5,982 nucleotides of DNA. It comes from Acidithiobacillus ferruginosus (GTDB lineage: Bacteria > Pseudomonadota > Gammaproteobacteria > Acidithiobacillales > Acidithiobacillaceae). The stretch is from the NCBI RefSeq assembly GCF_018854495.1, contig NZ_JABBDR010000231.1, forward strand, positions 1-5,982, in the 5' to 3' direction. The position numbers and the translations under genes are program-made. The notes under the pieces were generated by a model. The model had not been told where the DNA came from, did no database searches, and saw nothing but the letters and a program-made list of their open reading frames with translations. Shown in pieces: positions 1 to 5,478 of this stretch. Within the stretch, counting starts at the first letter, position 1, and each line of letters begins with the position of its first letter.

Positions 1-480
1 GAGCACAAGCCGATGGCGTCGCTCGGTGAAGACGACCTGTTGTCTGCCCGTATTCAGTTGCTGACTGACCTGCAGGCCAGTATCGACCGTGTTCGTGTGG
101 CTGAGGCGGTGAAGACGTGTGGCATCGTGATGAGGGACTACGGACATTTGTCGGACTGGATGGCCGCGCCGCACGATCAGCCATTGGAAGTGGCATTGCG
201 GATTCTGGTCACGGCAGCGGTTGGTGAATCGATGAAACAGGCGATACCAGGCGCTGAGAGTGATGATGAGGGGATTTGGGAAAGCATCAACGGGATGCTG
301 AGAGAAATGTTGGCAGCATGCGAAAGTGCTCTCGTTGGCGTTACCACCCATGTCGCTGAACTCTGCCGCCGCCAATTGGGTCGGGATCTGGCGGCCGTCA
401 TGAAGATACTGGAAGCATTCGGCATGATTCAGAAGACGGTGACAATCCTGGCGCTGCCGGCACCAACGGCAATGATGTAA
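1..480 (+). CDS. Unrecognised helical protein, 5' end probably outside the window
   Basis: The reading frame is open from the first base of the window and stops with TAA at 478-480. The first ATG is at 13 (155 residues from there), but no Shine-Dalgarno sequence fits in the 12 bases before it, so the true start probably lies upstream. The visible protein is rich in Leu, Ala and Glu and looks mostly alpha-helical, with no obvious signal peptide; only the last ~20 residues (…TVTILALPAPTAMM) are mildly hydrophobic. I do not recognise a family or a catalytic motif. Its place upstream of a relaxase block suggests a plasmid or ICE accessory gene, but that is inference from position only. It is separated from the next gene by about 150 bases containing hairpins and a GCTATACC box, so it probably belongs to a different transcription unit. 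Confidence 0.6.
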   Translation, partial: EHKPMASLGEDDLLSARIQLLTDLQASIDRVRVAEAVKTCGIVMRDYGHLSDWMAAPHDQPLEVALRILVTAAVGESMKQAIPGAESDDEGIWESINGMLREMLAACESALVGVTTHVAELCRRQLGRDLAAVMKILEAFGMIQKTVTILALPAPTAMM

Positions 481-502
481 CCGGCATAGGTGCAATGCGT
501 CC

Positions 503-510
503 GCTATACC
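503..510 (+). promoter_or_regulatory. GCTATACC box, copy 1
   Basis: First of four exact copies of GCTATACC, all on the + strand. Here and at copy 2 the similarity is longer: CCGCTATACC followed by one variable base and TCA. It lies about 120 bases before the acyltransferase start. A binding site for a transfer regulator is inferred, not shown. Confidence 0.4.
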
Positions 511-545
511 CTCATAGCAACCGTTTTCTTCAATATGAAACTGAC

Positions 546-570
546 ACGCCGGAGATGGGAAGCCCGGCGT
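546..570 (+). repeat. GC-rich 7-bp hairpin in the relaxase-block leader
   Basis: ACGCCGG at 546-552 is perfectly complementary to CCGGCGT at 564-570 with an 11-base loop. No T-run follows, so it is not a standard terminator. Its 3' arm overlaps the first three bases of the next hairpin (568-610), so the two cannot both form fully. Confidence 0.5.
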
Positions 571-610
571 CTTCCAAAGCCGCTTTTGGTCAAGGCAGCT
601 TCGGAAGACG
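568..610 (+). repeat. Long imperfect hairpin just upstream of the acyltransferase start
   Basis: CGTCTTCC (568-575) pairs with GGAAGACG (603-610). After one mismatch AAGC (577-580) pairs with GCTT (598-601), and after another mismatch GCTTT (582-586) pairs with AAGGC (592-596) through one G-T pair, leaving a 5-base loop. That is 17 pairs in 43 bases. It ends 19 bases before the ATG at 630. No T-run follows, so a leader RNA structure or a protein-binding inverted repeat is more likely than a terminator. Confidence 0.55.
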
Positions 611-629
611 ATCACAAAAGAGAATCATC

Positions 630-1091
630 ATGCTTATTCTGGTTCGGCCACACGCCTCGATACTCGACGGCCCTGCCGTGGCGCTTTGGCTTGCCCGGCA
701 ACGGAATATTCGAAACGCCGTTTTTGCGGTGGACCCCGACTATGCGCGCCACCCCGTCAAGGCGCCGCTGCTCAAAATGTACGGGTGGGTGGTCGGCCGC
801 CATCGGATGGTGGCTATGGATGGTCGCCGGCCTTTTGCGCTACGCCGGGTCTTGGAGGATATGGCTGCCGGACGAAATGTCGTGATCTTTCCCCAGGGCA
901 CGGGTTTATCGGACCCAAAGCGGCCCGATCAGCCCGGTATGGGGTGGCTGTTGCGCAAAATCCCCAACGTTCCTGTGGTGCAGCTTCATCTGGATCATTC
1001 TCGCCGTTGGCCGTCTGTAACCGTGCAGGCTGACAACTGGTTCACTGTTGACGGAACAGGGGTGCCCATGTTTCCGCGTGTTACCTGGTAA
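630..1091 (+). CDS. Small Aas/PlsC-like acyltransferase
   Basis: The protein resembles the glycerophospholipid acyltransferase family (PlsC, and especially the acyltransferase half of Aas), which moves acyl chains onto lysophospholipids at the inner membrane. From the ATG at 630 it has 153 residues. The HX4D catalytic motif is H8-A-S-I-L-D13 followed by Gly, as in Aas. A substrate-binding block reads VVIFPQGT (residues 84-91), corresponding to the usual FPEGTR, and a closing VPVV strand lies at 114-117. The Glu of FPEG is Gln89 here and the following Arg is Gly92, which is unusual and may change activity. The protein is short: family members are commonly over 200 residues and carry some 30 residues before HX4D. 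An in-frame ATG at 495 would lengthen it to 198 residues, but that extension does not look like the family and crosses two hairpins. The stop is 12 bases before the next gene, implying co-transcription. Its role in transfer is unknown; membrane-lipid tailoring for the pilus is speculation. Confidence 0.78.
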   Translation: MLILVRPHASILDGPAVALWLARQRNIRNAVFAVDPDYARHPVKAPLLKMYGWVVGRHRMVAMDGRRPFALRRVLEDMAAGRNVVIFPQGTGLSDPKRPDQPGMGWLLRKIPNVPVVQLHLDHSRRWPSVTVQADNWFTVDGTGVPMFPRVTW

Positions 1092-1103
1092 AGGGGTTTT
1101 CGG

Positions 1104-1877
1104 ATGAGTGACATTGATGCGCTGGCGGGACTGAATGAGTTACTGAACATCGCGGACAAGCCGCAGGCGGCAAAAAAAGCGCGGCCCCCCTCGGATAGCG
1201 CCGGATCGAAAGTGCGACCGGCCCGAACAGCGGATGTGGAACCTGCCCAGACAGAGGTACGAGCACAAAAAGCCGCTTCGGAAGCTGATAGCACGCAGCC
1301 ATTGCCTGATCTCGCAATCATCATGGATCGGCTCAACGGCATCGATGCCAGAGTGGAGGATATCTATCGGGAAGTGCAACTATTGCAGGGTGGCGATGCT
1401 GAAGAAGATCCGGATGAGTCGCCTCCTTCCCCGGTCGCGGCTCATGAACTTGCAACAGAACCGACACCACAACAACCCCTGATCCAGTTATCCAAAATCA
1501 ATGAGGAAGTTCTGCTGGAAGCCGCCGTAGGCAAACTGTTCCAGACATCCATGCGACTGCGTCTGTCATTCGCGATGCTGGTGGGCGCTTTTCTGGCGGT
1601 CATCGCTTTTGCCCTTGGTATGGGGTACGGGGTCATTATCGAGAGTGGCAAGTATCCATTCTGGTATGTACAGGGTGCGGAAAAAGGCTTTGCCGCGGCG
1701 CTGATCACCACGATCGCCGCACCCGCCGGCGTCCTGCTCTTGCCGGTGATCGCCGGGGCTCTCTGGTTGGCTGCCAGAGAATTCCGGGCGGAAGGGCACA
1801 TGCAATACGGCAATTATTGCCGCTGGGCCTCTCTCGCTGTTTTATTGCTGGCCGTGGCAGCCCCGTTCCTGGTGTAG
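1104..1877 (+). CDS. Unknown membrane protein with a long soluble N-terminus and three hydrophobic segments
   Basis: The 257-residue product starts 7 bases after a strong Shine-Dalgarno AAGGGG (1091-1096) and is probably translationally linked to the acyltransferase gene. Residues 1-150 are hydrophilic and rich in Ala, Pro, Glu and Lys, with a short amphipathic stretch at about 70-95 (LAIIMDRLNGIDARVEDIYR…) that could form a coiled coil. Three hydrophobic segments follow at about 156-179, 198-223 and 241-257, the last ending at the C-terminus. There is no N-terminal signal peptide, so the soluble part is expected in the cytoplasm. I recognise no known family. The relaxase gene begins three bases after its stop, so a role linked to the relaxosome, the coupling protein or the neighbouring acyltransferase is plausible but inferred from position alone. 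Confidence 0.8.
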   Translation: MSDIDALAGLNELLNIADKPQAAKKARPPSDSAGSKVRPARTADVEPAQTEVRAQKAASEADSTQPLPDLAIIMDRLNGIDARVEDIYREVQLLQGGDAEEDPDESPPSPVAAHELATEPTPQQPLIQLSKINEEVLLEAAVGKLFQTSMRLRLSFAMLVGAFLAVIAFALGMGYGVIIESGKYPFWYVQGAEKGFAAALITTIAAPAGVLLLPVIAGALWLAAREFRAEGHMQYGNYCRWASLAVLLLAVAAPFLV

Positions 1878-1880
1878 TGG

Positions 1881-3473
1881 ATGCCCAAAAGCACAAAAAC
1901 ACCCACGACTTACATTGGATCAAAGCTCCAAAGAGATCTGGATCGCAATAACGACCGCCATGAGCACGAGGAAGACTATCCTCTGGGCCGTGGGCGACCC
2001 GTGGCCTCCCGAATCCACAACCAGGTTCATCGGTCACGCTGGTCCATGCCGAAAATTCGCTTTCGTCTTCCGAGGATCGGTAATCATTATCCCGTAAAAC
2101 CCATGTCCAAAGGACCGGCTCACCAGGGTGCGAAGCGGCGGGCGATGGTAAAGGTGGCTTATGTCACGAACAAAAAGCCCGGTCAGTGGCAGGCCCACGG
2201 AAAATATGCGGAGCGCGAGGGTGCCCAGAAGGAAGGCGAAAAAGGGAAAGGATTTGATGCGCGAGAGGATGAGGTTTCCTTGCACACCAGTTTGAACCAG
2301 TGGCAAGAGGCAGGTGATCCGCATCTGTTCAAGGTCATCTTGTCACCGGAAGACGGGAGCGATCTGGATCTGAAAGAGTTTACCCGCGTATTCATGCACC
2401 GGGTTGAAGCGCAACTCGGCAAATCGGTGGAGTGGACTGCTATCGACCACTACAACACCTCTCATCCGCATGTGCATCTGCTGATCCGGGGGAAGGATGG
2501 TCTCCAGCTATCGCCGGATCTGATCCGGCGCGGGATGCGGAGCATGGCGGAAGATATTGCTACAGAAAGGCTGGGTTATAAGTCTGAACTGGAGGTCATC
2601 AAAGCGCGTGAGCATGAGGTGGGCATGCGTAGGCTGACCAGCATCGACCGGGATATCGCAAAACGGCAGGGAACAGATATCGGACAAGAGCCTCGCACGG
2701 TCATCACCGAACCCGTGATGGGCACACATAAAGAGCAAGTCGCTCGCCGCTTGCGGGTCGCGCGATTGGAAAAGCTGGAAGAGTTTGGCGTCGCTGAGAA
2801 AGTGGGATCCATGACCTGGGCACTGGAAGCAGGTTGGGAAAAATCGCTCAAAGAAATGGAGAACCTGCAGACGCGCACGAAGCTGGTGGCGCAAGCGCGG
2901 GCGTTGATGACCGATCCACGCTGTACGCCCGTGGTAACCCGTGTGAAGCCTGGCGAACGACTCGTCGGGCGTGTGCTCGGCACGGGCCTCGATGAACAAT
3001 ATGACCGACCCTACATTTTGGTGGAAGGGGTAGATAACAAGGCGCACCTCATTTATCAGACGGCGGGCATCGAAAAAGAACGGGCGCAACAGCATCTGCA
3101 ACCCAGGGCACTGGTGGCTATCGAGGGTCGGTCTTTCGAGAAAGACGGTAAGACCATCGCTTATGCCAAGATCACGGAATATGGACTGTCTATCCCGGAT
3201 CAGAAATGGCGTGAAACGAGGCTCCCAGATCAATCGCTCGACGATGACCTGGACTGGCGTGAAAAAGCGGGGAAGCCACTCGCAGAGCAGGGGCCTTCCA
3301 CGGGATTCGCCGCCTATTGGCATGCCCGGCTATTGGAACGAAGCAAAGCGCGGCAGTTGCGAAAAGCAAAAACGACTGAGCTTCGGACGGAAGAACAGGA
3401 GGCAAGACCGGATGTGAACCTTCAAAGTAGTCAGAAGCCCGGCAAAGCCCGCGGTTCTGATGAAATCAAATGA
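1881..3473 (+). CDS. Conjugative relaxase, MOBP/VirD2-like with DUF3363 domain
   Basis: The relaxase nicks one strand at oriT, stays covalently attached through a tyrosine and leads the strand through the type IV secretion channel. This 530-residue protein has a basic N-terminal region (1-90), then the probable catalytic tyrosine Y109 in the block HGKYAEREG. The metal-binding histidine motif is DHYNTSHPHVHL (189-200), the DUF3363-family form of the HPHxH motif III, followed by RGKDG. Residues about 270-440 match the DUF3363 layout as I know it: a winged-helix-like segment (LEEFGVAEKVGSMTWAL) and a beta-rich segment containing RLVGRVLGTGLDEQYDRPYI. No helicase or primase domain is fused. I recall family members as somewhat longer (around 600 or more), so this one is compact. 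The start at 1881 lacks a good Shine-Dalgarno, but it lies three bases after the preceding stop, suggesting translational coupling, and gives the N-terminal spacing usual before the tyrosine. An internal ATG at 2046 is a weaker alternative. Confidence 0.94.
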   Translation: MPKSTKTPTTYIGSKLQRDLDRNNDRHEHEEDYPLGRGRPVASRIHNQVHRSRWSMPKIRFRLPRIGNHYPVKPMSKGPAHQGAKRRAMVKVAYVTNKKPGQWQAHGKYAEREGAQKEGEKGKGFDAREDEVSLHTSLNQWQEAGDPHLFKVILSPEDGSDLDLKEFTRVFMHRVEAQLGKSVEWTAIDHYNTSHPHVHLLIRGKDGLQLSPDLIRRGMRSMAEDIATERLGYKSELEVIKAREHEVGMRRLTSIDRDIAKRQGTDIGQEPRTVITEPVMGTHKEQVARRLRVARLEKLEEFGVAEKVGSMTWALEAGWEKSLKEMENLQTRTKLVAQARALMTDPRCTPVVTRVKPGERLVGRVLGTGLDEQYDRPYILVEGVDNKAHLIYQTAGIEKERAQQHLQPRALVAIEGRSFEKDGKTIAYAKITEYGLSIPDQKWRETRLPDQSLDDDLDWREKAGKPLAEQGPSTGFAAYWHARLLERSKARQLRKAKTTELRTEEQEARPDVNLQSSQKPGKARGSDEIK

Positions 3474-3493
3474 CCTATCTCTGCATGGTGACC

Positions 3494-3501
3494 GCTATAC
3501 C
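3494..3501 (+). promoter_or_regulatory. GCTATACC box, copy 2, in the gap before the RHH-like gene
   Basis: GCTATACC lies in the 58-base gap between relaxase and RHH-like gene, 30 bases before the latter's ATG. It overlaps a small inverted repeat, ATGGT (3485-3489) and ACCAT (3499-3503). No clear -35 box is placed correctly if TATACC is read as a -10 element, so an operator is the preferred reading. The rest of the gap holds only the Shine-Dalgarno GGAAGGA (3516-3522). Confidence 0.4.
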
Positions 3502-3531
3502 ATCAGGGTGAACATGGAAGGATTCTGAAAA

Positions 3532-4002
3532 ATGGCATTACCCGTCTTTGCGCGAATCAAGGTAGCCGGAGCTTATGGCGAGAAGCTCCGGGTAGAAGCG
3601 GCCGACCGCCGTTTGTCCCATGCAGCACTTGCGACGGAATACGTCATGCGCGGCATGGATGCGGCGTCTTCGGAAGACGATACCAGTCTGGTCGCTTTCG
3701 AGCGGCGAATCGCGGCGACTGTACTTGCCGGTCGGGCGGATATCGAGGCATTGCAAGCCGAGTTGGATACGGTCGCCGCCATGCTGGACCTGTTCGTCAA
3801 GGTGATGCTGGTTCATCTGCCGGAACCCTCCGGGGATGAAAGAGAAGCTATTGGTGCATCCGCTCTGCAGCGCTATGACCGATTCATCAAGCAGGTGGCG
3901 GAAACCGGATTTGATCGCGACCGACCCCGTGCTATCCGGAAGATTGCGATCCTGCTGAGTCAAAAGATCGCCGTGGATGAGGGGAATGGCGATGAGCACT
4001 GA
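3532..4002 (+). CDS. Small ribbon-helix-helix-like protein preceding trbB
   Basis: The 156-residue product starts 9 bases after GGAAGGA (3516-3522). Its N-terminus reads like a ribbon-helix-helix (CopG/Arc-type) DNA-binding module: a short beta-like stretch (VFARIKVAG, 5-13), a first helix with EKLRVEAADRR (18-27), a turn at LS (28-29) and a second helix AALATEYVMRGMD. Residues about 55-95 are helical with regularly spaced Leu, Ala and Ile and may form a coiled coil for oligomerisation. The remainder is charged. In related elements of the Tn4371 type a CopG-like gene is placed just before trbB, which supports the call by context. It could be a regulator of the trb genes or a relaxosome accessory protein; the sequence does not separate these. 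A 9-bp perfect hairpin (3566-3591) lies inside its first codons. Its stop overlaps the trbB start by 11 bases, so the two are translated as a pair. Confidence 0.72.
   Translation: MALPVFARIKVAGAYGEKLRVEAADRRLSHAALATEYVMRGMDAASSEDDTSLVAFERRIAATVLAGRADIEALQAELDTVAAMLDLFVKVMLVHLPEPSGDEREAIGASALQRYDRFIKQVAETGFDRDRPRAIRKIAILLSQKIAVDEGNGDEH
3566..3591 (+). repeat. Perfect 9-bp hairpin within the first codons of the RHH-like gene
   Basis: CCGGAGCTT (3566-3574) and AAGCTCCGG (3583-3591) are perfectly complementary with an 8-base loop. It begins 34 bases after the A of the start codon, close enough to affect translation if formed in mRNA. It could also be coincidental coding sequence. Confidence 0.45.
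3979..3984 (+). promoter_or_regulatory. trbB: Ribosome binding site that fixes the trbB start at 3992
   Basis: In-frame ATGs occur at 3977, 3986 and 3992. GAGGGG at 3979-3984 is a strong Shine-Dalgarno with a 7-base spacer to 3992, whereas it overlaps or lies too close to the two earlier ATGs. The chosen start therefore lies inside the end of the upstream gene. Confidence 0.75.
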
Positions 4003-5032
4003 GGCCGTTGGTTCGGGTTCAGGCATTGATAAGGCCAAGATCGAAGCACACGCGCGTCTGGTTGAGCAGATGCAACGTATTCTGGGGTCCGACATCTGCG
4101 CCGCTTTTCAGGATGAAAAGGTCGTCGAGATCATGGTCAACGACGACGGTAAGGTGCTCGTGGAGCGGCACGGATCTGGCATCACGGAGCTGGGGCGGAT
4201 GACGCCTGCAAAAGTGCTGAATTTTATTGGCCTGATGGCCCACTTCCGGGAAACGACGGTGGGCCGGGACAGGCCGATTGTCGAGGGGGCGATGCCTGAT
4301 GAGTTTCTCCGTGCGCGATTCGCCGGGGCCATCCCGCCTATCATGCCGAATCCCACTTTTTGTATCAGGCTTCCGGCTCGGATCGTTTTCACGCTGGATG
4401 ATTATGTCGCCAAGGGCATTATCACGCAGCTGCAGCATGAGCACATCATTCGCGCGGTCGAGGACAGAAAGAACATCCTGGTGAGTGGTTCCACATCTTC
4501 CGGCAAAACCACCCTGCTCAACGCCATCCTCGATGCGATTTCCAACCGGTCAGGCCTGGATCAGAGGATTGTCCTGATCCAGGACACCGCCGAGCTGCAA
4601 TGCACGGCGCCCAACACGGTGTCCATGCTGACCTACGAGGACTCCGGCGTGGACTTCACCAAGCTCCTGAAGCTCACGCTGCGTTATCGGCCAGACCGGA
4701 TCATCGTCGGCGAGGTCCGCGACAAGGCGGCCCTGGCGCTGCTCAAGGCATGGAACACAGGTCACCCTGGGGGTCTGGCCACCCTGCATGCCAACAATCC
4801 CCAAGCGGCACTCCTGCGGCTGGATCAGCTTTGCCAGGAGGCCGGCGTACCGCCGCAAAGGGAACTGATCAACGAGGCCGTGGATTTGGTCATCCAGATC
4901 CAGCGCGACCCGACTTATCCCGCTGGACGGCGAATCACCGCGATGGAGGCGGTGCGATCAGGCGACCAGATTTCCGCGTGGAAACGCCCGCCCGGCAGGC
5001 TGGCCAGAAAGCGCGCGCTATACCAAAAATGA
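3992..5032 (+). CDS. trbB: TrbB, VirB11-family secretion ATPase
   Basis: TrbB is the hexameric cytoplasmic traffic ATPase of P-type conjugation systems (VirB11 homologue), which powers pilus assembly or substrate transfer at the inner-membrane base. The 346-residue product has the expected order. The N-terminal domain contains VVEIMVNDDGKVLVER, the typical opening of the family. The Walker A motif is GSTSSGKT (166-173), the Asp box is IQDTAE (around 198), the Walker B region is RIIVGEVR (236-243) with Glu241, and the His box is TGHPGGLATLHANNP (256-270). All key residues are intact and the length is normal, so the gene looks functional. The start is set by the Shine-Dalgarno at 3979-3984, with an 11-base overlap with the RHH-like gene. 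The last codons carry a copy of the GCTATACC box, and 65 bases separate the stop from trbC, so the pilin gene may also have its own regulation. Confidence 0.97.
   Translation: MSTEAVGSGSGIDKAKIEAHARLVEQMQRILGSDICAAFQDEKVVEIMVNDDGKVLVERHGSGITELGRMTPAKVLNFIGLMAHFRETTVGRDRPIVEGAMPDEFLRARFAGAIPPIMPNPTFCIRLPARIVFTLDDYVAKGIITQLQHEHIIRAVEDRKNILVSGSTSSGKTTLLNAILDAISNRSGLDQRIVLIQDTAELQCTAPNTVSMLTYEDSGVDFTKLLKLTLRYRPDRIIVGEVRDKAALALLKAWNTGHPGGLATLHANNPQAALLRLDQLCQEAGVPPQRELINEAVDLVIQIQRDPTYPAGRRITAMEAVRSGDQISAWKRPPGRLARKRALYQK
4555..4583 (+). repeat. Perfect 10-bp inverted repeat inside trbB
   Basis: CCTGGATCAG (4555-4564) and CTGATCCAGG (4574-4583) are perfectly complementary with a 9-base loop. It lies in codons between the Walker A motif and the Asp box, where protein sequence is conserved, so it may be a coding coincidence. 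Confidence 0.45.
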
Positions 5033-5044
5033 GGGTGCTATACC
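5017..5044 (+). promoter_or_regulatory. Paired GCTATACC boxes 20 bp apart at the trbB-trbC junction
   Basis: Copies 3 (5017-5024) and 4 (5037-5044) of GCTATACC are direct repeats with a 20-bp period, about two helical turns, so bound proteins would sit on the same face. Copy 3 is in the final codons of trbB and copy 4 is just after its stop. Copy 4 can also be read as an extended -10 element (TG-C-TATACC), but no good -35 is seen. An operator controlling trbC is inferred. Confidence 0.45.
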
Positions 5045-5058
5045 ACTGCAGAAGCAGT
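5045..5058 (+). repeat. Small 5-bp stem in the trbC leader
   Basis: ACTGC (5045-5049) pairs with GCAGT (5054-5058) over the tetraloop AGAA, directly after GCTATACC copy 4. It is short and not followed by a T-run, so it is not a terminator; it may be part of a leader structure. Confidence 0.3.
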
Positions 5059-5070
5059 ACCTATTTACCT

Positions 5071-5082
5071 GTTGTGCACAAC
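5071..5082 (+). promoter_or_regulatory. 12-bp perfect palindrome upstream of trbC
   Basis: GTTGTGCACAAC is a perfect palindrome without spacer, ending just before the Shine-Dalgarno AGAGGA (5084-5089) of trbC. This is a plausible operator for a dimeric repressor, and its position at the ribosome binding site would also let it affect translation. I saw no second copy in the window. Confidence 0.45.
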
Positions 5083-5097
5083 GAGAGGAATCAAGTC

Positions 5098-5469
5098 ATG
5101 AAGAAATTTATCCAGCAGTTTGCAGGAAACGTCGCCAAGATCGCCGCCGTCACCGCTGCCGGGGTTGGCAGCGCGTTCGCCAACACGGCAGGCGGGAATA
5201 TGCCCTGGGATGGGCCGCTGAGTAAAATTTATGCGGACACCCACGGGCCGTTGGCCAGCACTCTCATCGGTCTGGCTACCGTGGTGGCTGGTGGTATCTG
5301 GATCAAGGGCGAGCATGGCAAGGCGATGCACACCGTGCTGGGTGTCGTCGCCGGCGGCGGAATGATGGTCGAGGGTGGCAATTTCGCGACTGACGTGGGC
5401 CTCGTCGGCGCCACGATTGGTGGGCATCTTCCGCTGCTGACCATCGCTTTGCACGCGGCAGGCTTGTAA
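5098..5469 (+). CDS. trbC: TrbC, VirB2-family conjugative pilin precursor
   Basis: TrbC is the major pilin subunit; it is exported to the inner membrane, processed, and polymerised into the conjugative pilus. In RP4 it is also cyclised. The 123-residue product starts with a Lys-containing signal sequence (MKKFIQQFAGNVAKIAAV) with a likely signal peptidase site after SAFA at residue 28. The mature part has the family hallmark MPWDGPL at 35-41. Hydrophobic segments lie at about 51-69 and 78-92, joined by a short polar loop containing IKGEHGKA (69-76) that is expected to face the cytoplasm. A Gly-rich hydrophobic tail runs to the C-terminus. Translation is supported by AGAGGA (5084-5089) with an 8-base spacer. 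The same frame is open far upstream through trbB, but that is a shadow of trbB. The 65-base leader with boxes and a palindrome suggests separate control of pilin level. Confidence 0.92.
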   Translation: MKKFIQQFAGNVAKIAAVTAAGVGSAFANTAGGNMPWDGPLSKIYADTHGPLASTLIGLATVVAGGIWIKGEHGKAMHTVLGVVAGGGMMVEGGNFATDVGLVGATIGGHLPLLTIALHAAGL

Positions 5470-5478
5470 GGCGCCCAC

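Larger units (their letters stand above)
481..629 (+). other. Intergenic leader upstream of the acyltransferase-membrane protein-relaxase block
   Basis: This 149-base stretch is the longest non-coding segment of the window. It holds a GCTATACC box (503-510), a GC-rich hairpin (546-570) and a longer imperfect hairpin (568-610), and ends with a weak AG-rich stretch before the ATG at 630. I could not find a convincing -35/-10 pair or a T-run typical of a terminator. A reading frame does run through it from an ATG at 495 into the acyltransferase, but the residues it would add do not resemble the acyltransferase family and the paired structure suggests non-coding DNA. It is a candidate for the promoter and operator of the relaxase block, and less certainly for oriT. 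Confidence 0.5.

Noticed and set aside
440..450. ATCCTG resembling the nic core of MOBP oriT sites (also at 3948 and 4474)
   Set aside because: The hexamer is too short and common to define oriT. These copies lie inside coding sequence without the adjoining inverted repeat expected of an oriT.
546..575. Rho-independent terminator after the first gene
   Set aside because: The GC-rich stem is followed by CTTCC and not by a run of T, so the defining feature is missing.
495..629. Upstream extension of the acyltransferase from ATG 495
   Set aside because: The 45 added residues do not resemble the region before HX4D in the family, and the DNA is dominated by two hairpins. It remains possible because the gene is otherwise short at its N-terminus.
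490..885. 131-codon + strand frame starting at 490
   Set aside because: It overlaps the acyltransferase in another frame, and the product has no family features; treated as a shadow.
2508..3323. 271-codon open frame on the minus strand
   Set aside because: It lies wholly antisense to the relaxase, whose domains are clear across the whole stretch. The product is Arg/Phe/His-rich with no recognisable motif and no sensible start context.
4600..5097. Long open frame running through the end of trbB and joining trbC in frame
   Set aside because: The part before 5098 overlaps the well-conserved trbB ATPase codons and gives a low-complexity Arg/His/Gly-rich product. TrbC has its own Shine-Dalgarno and a signal peptide beginning at 5098, so no fusion is claimed.
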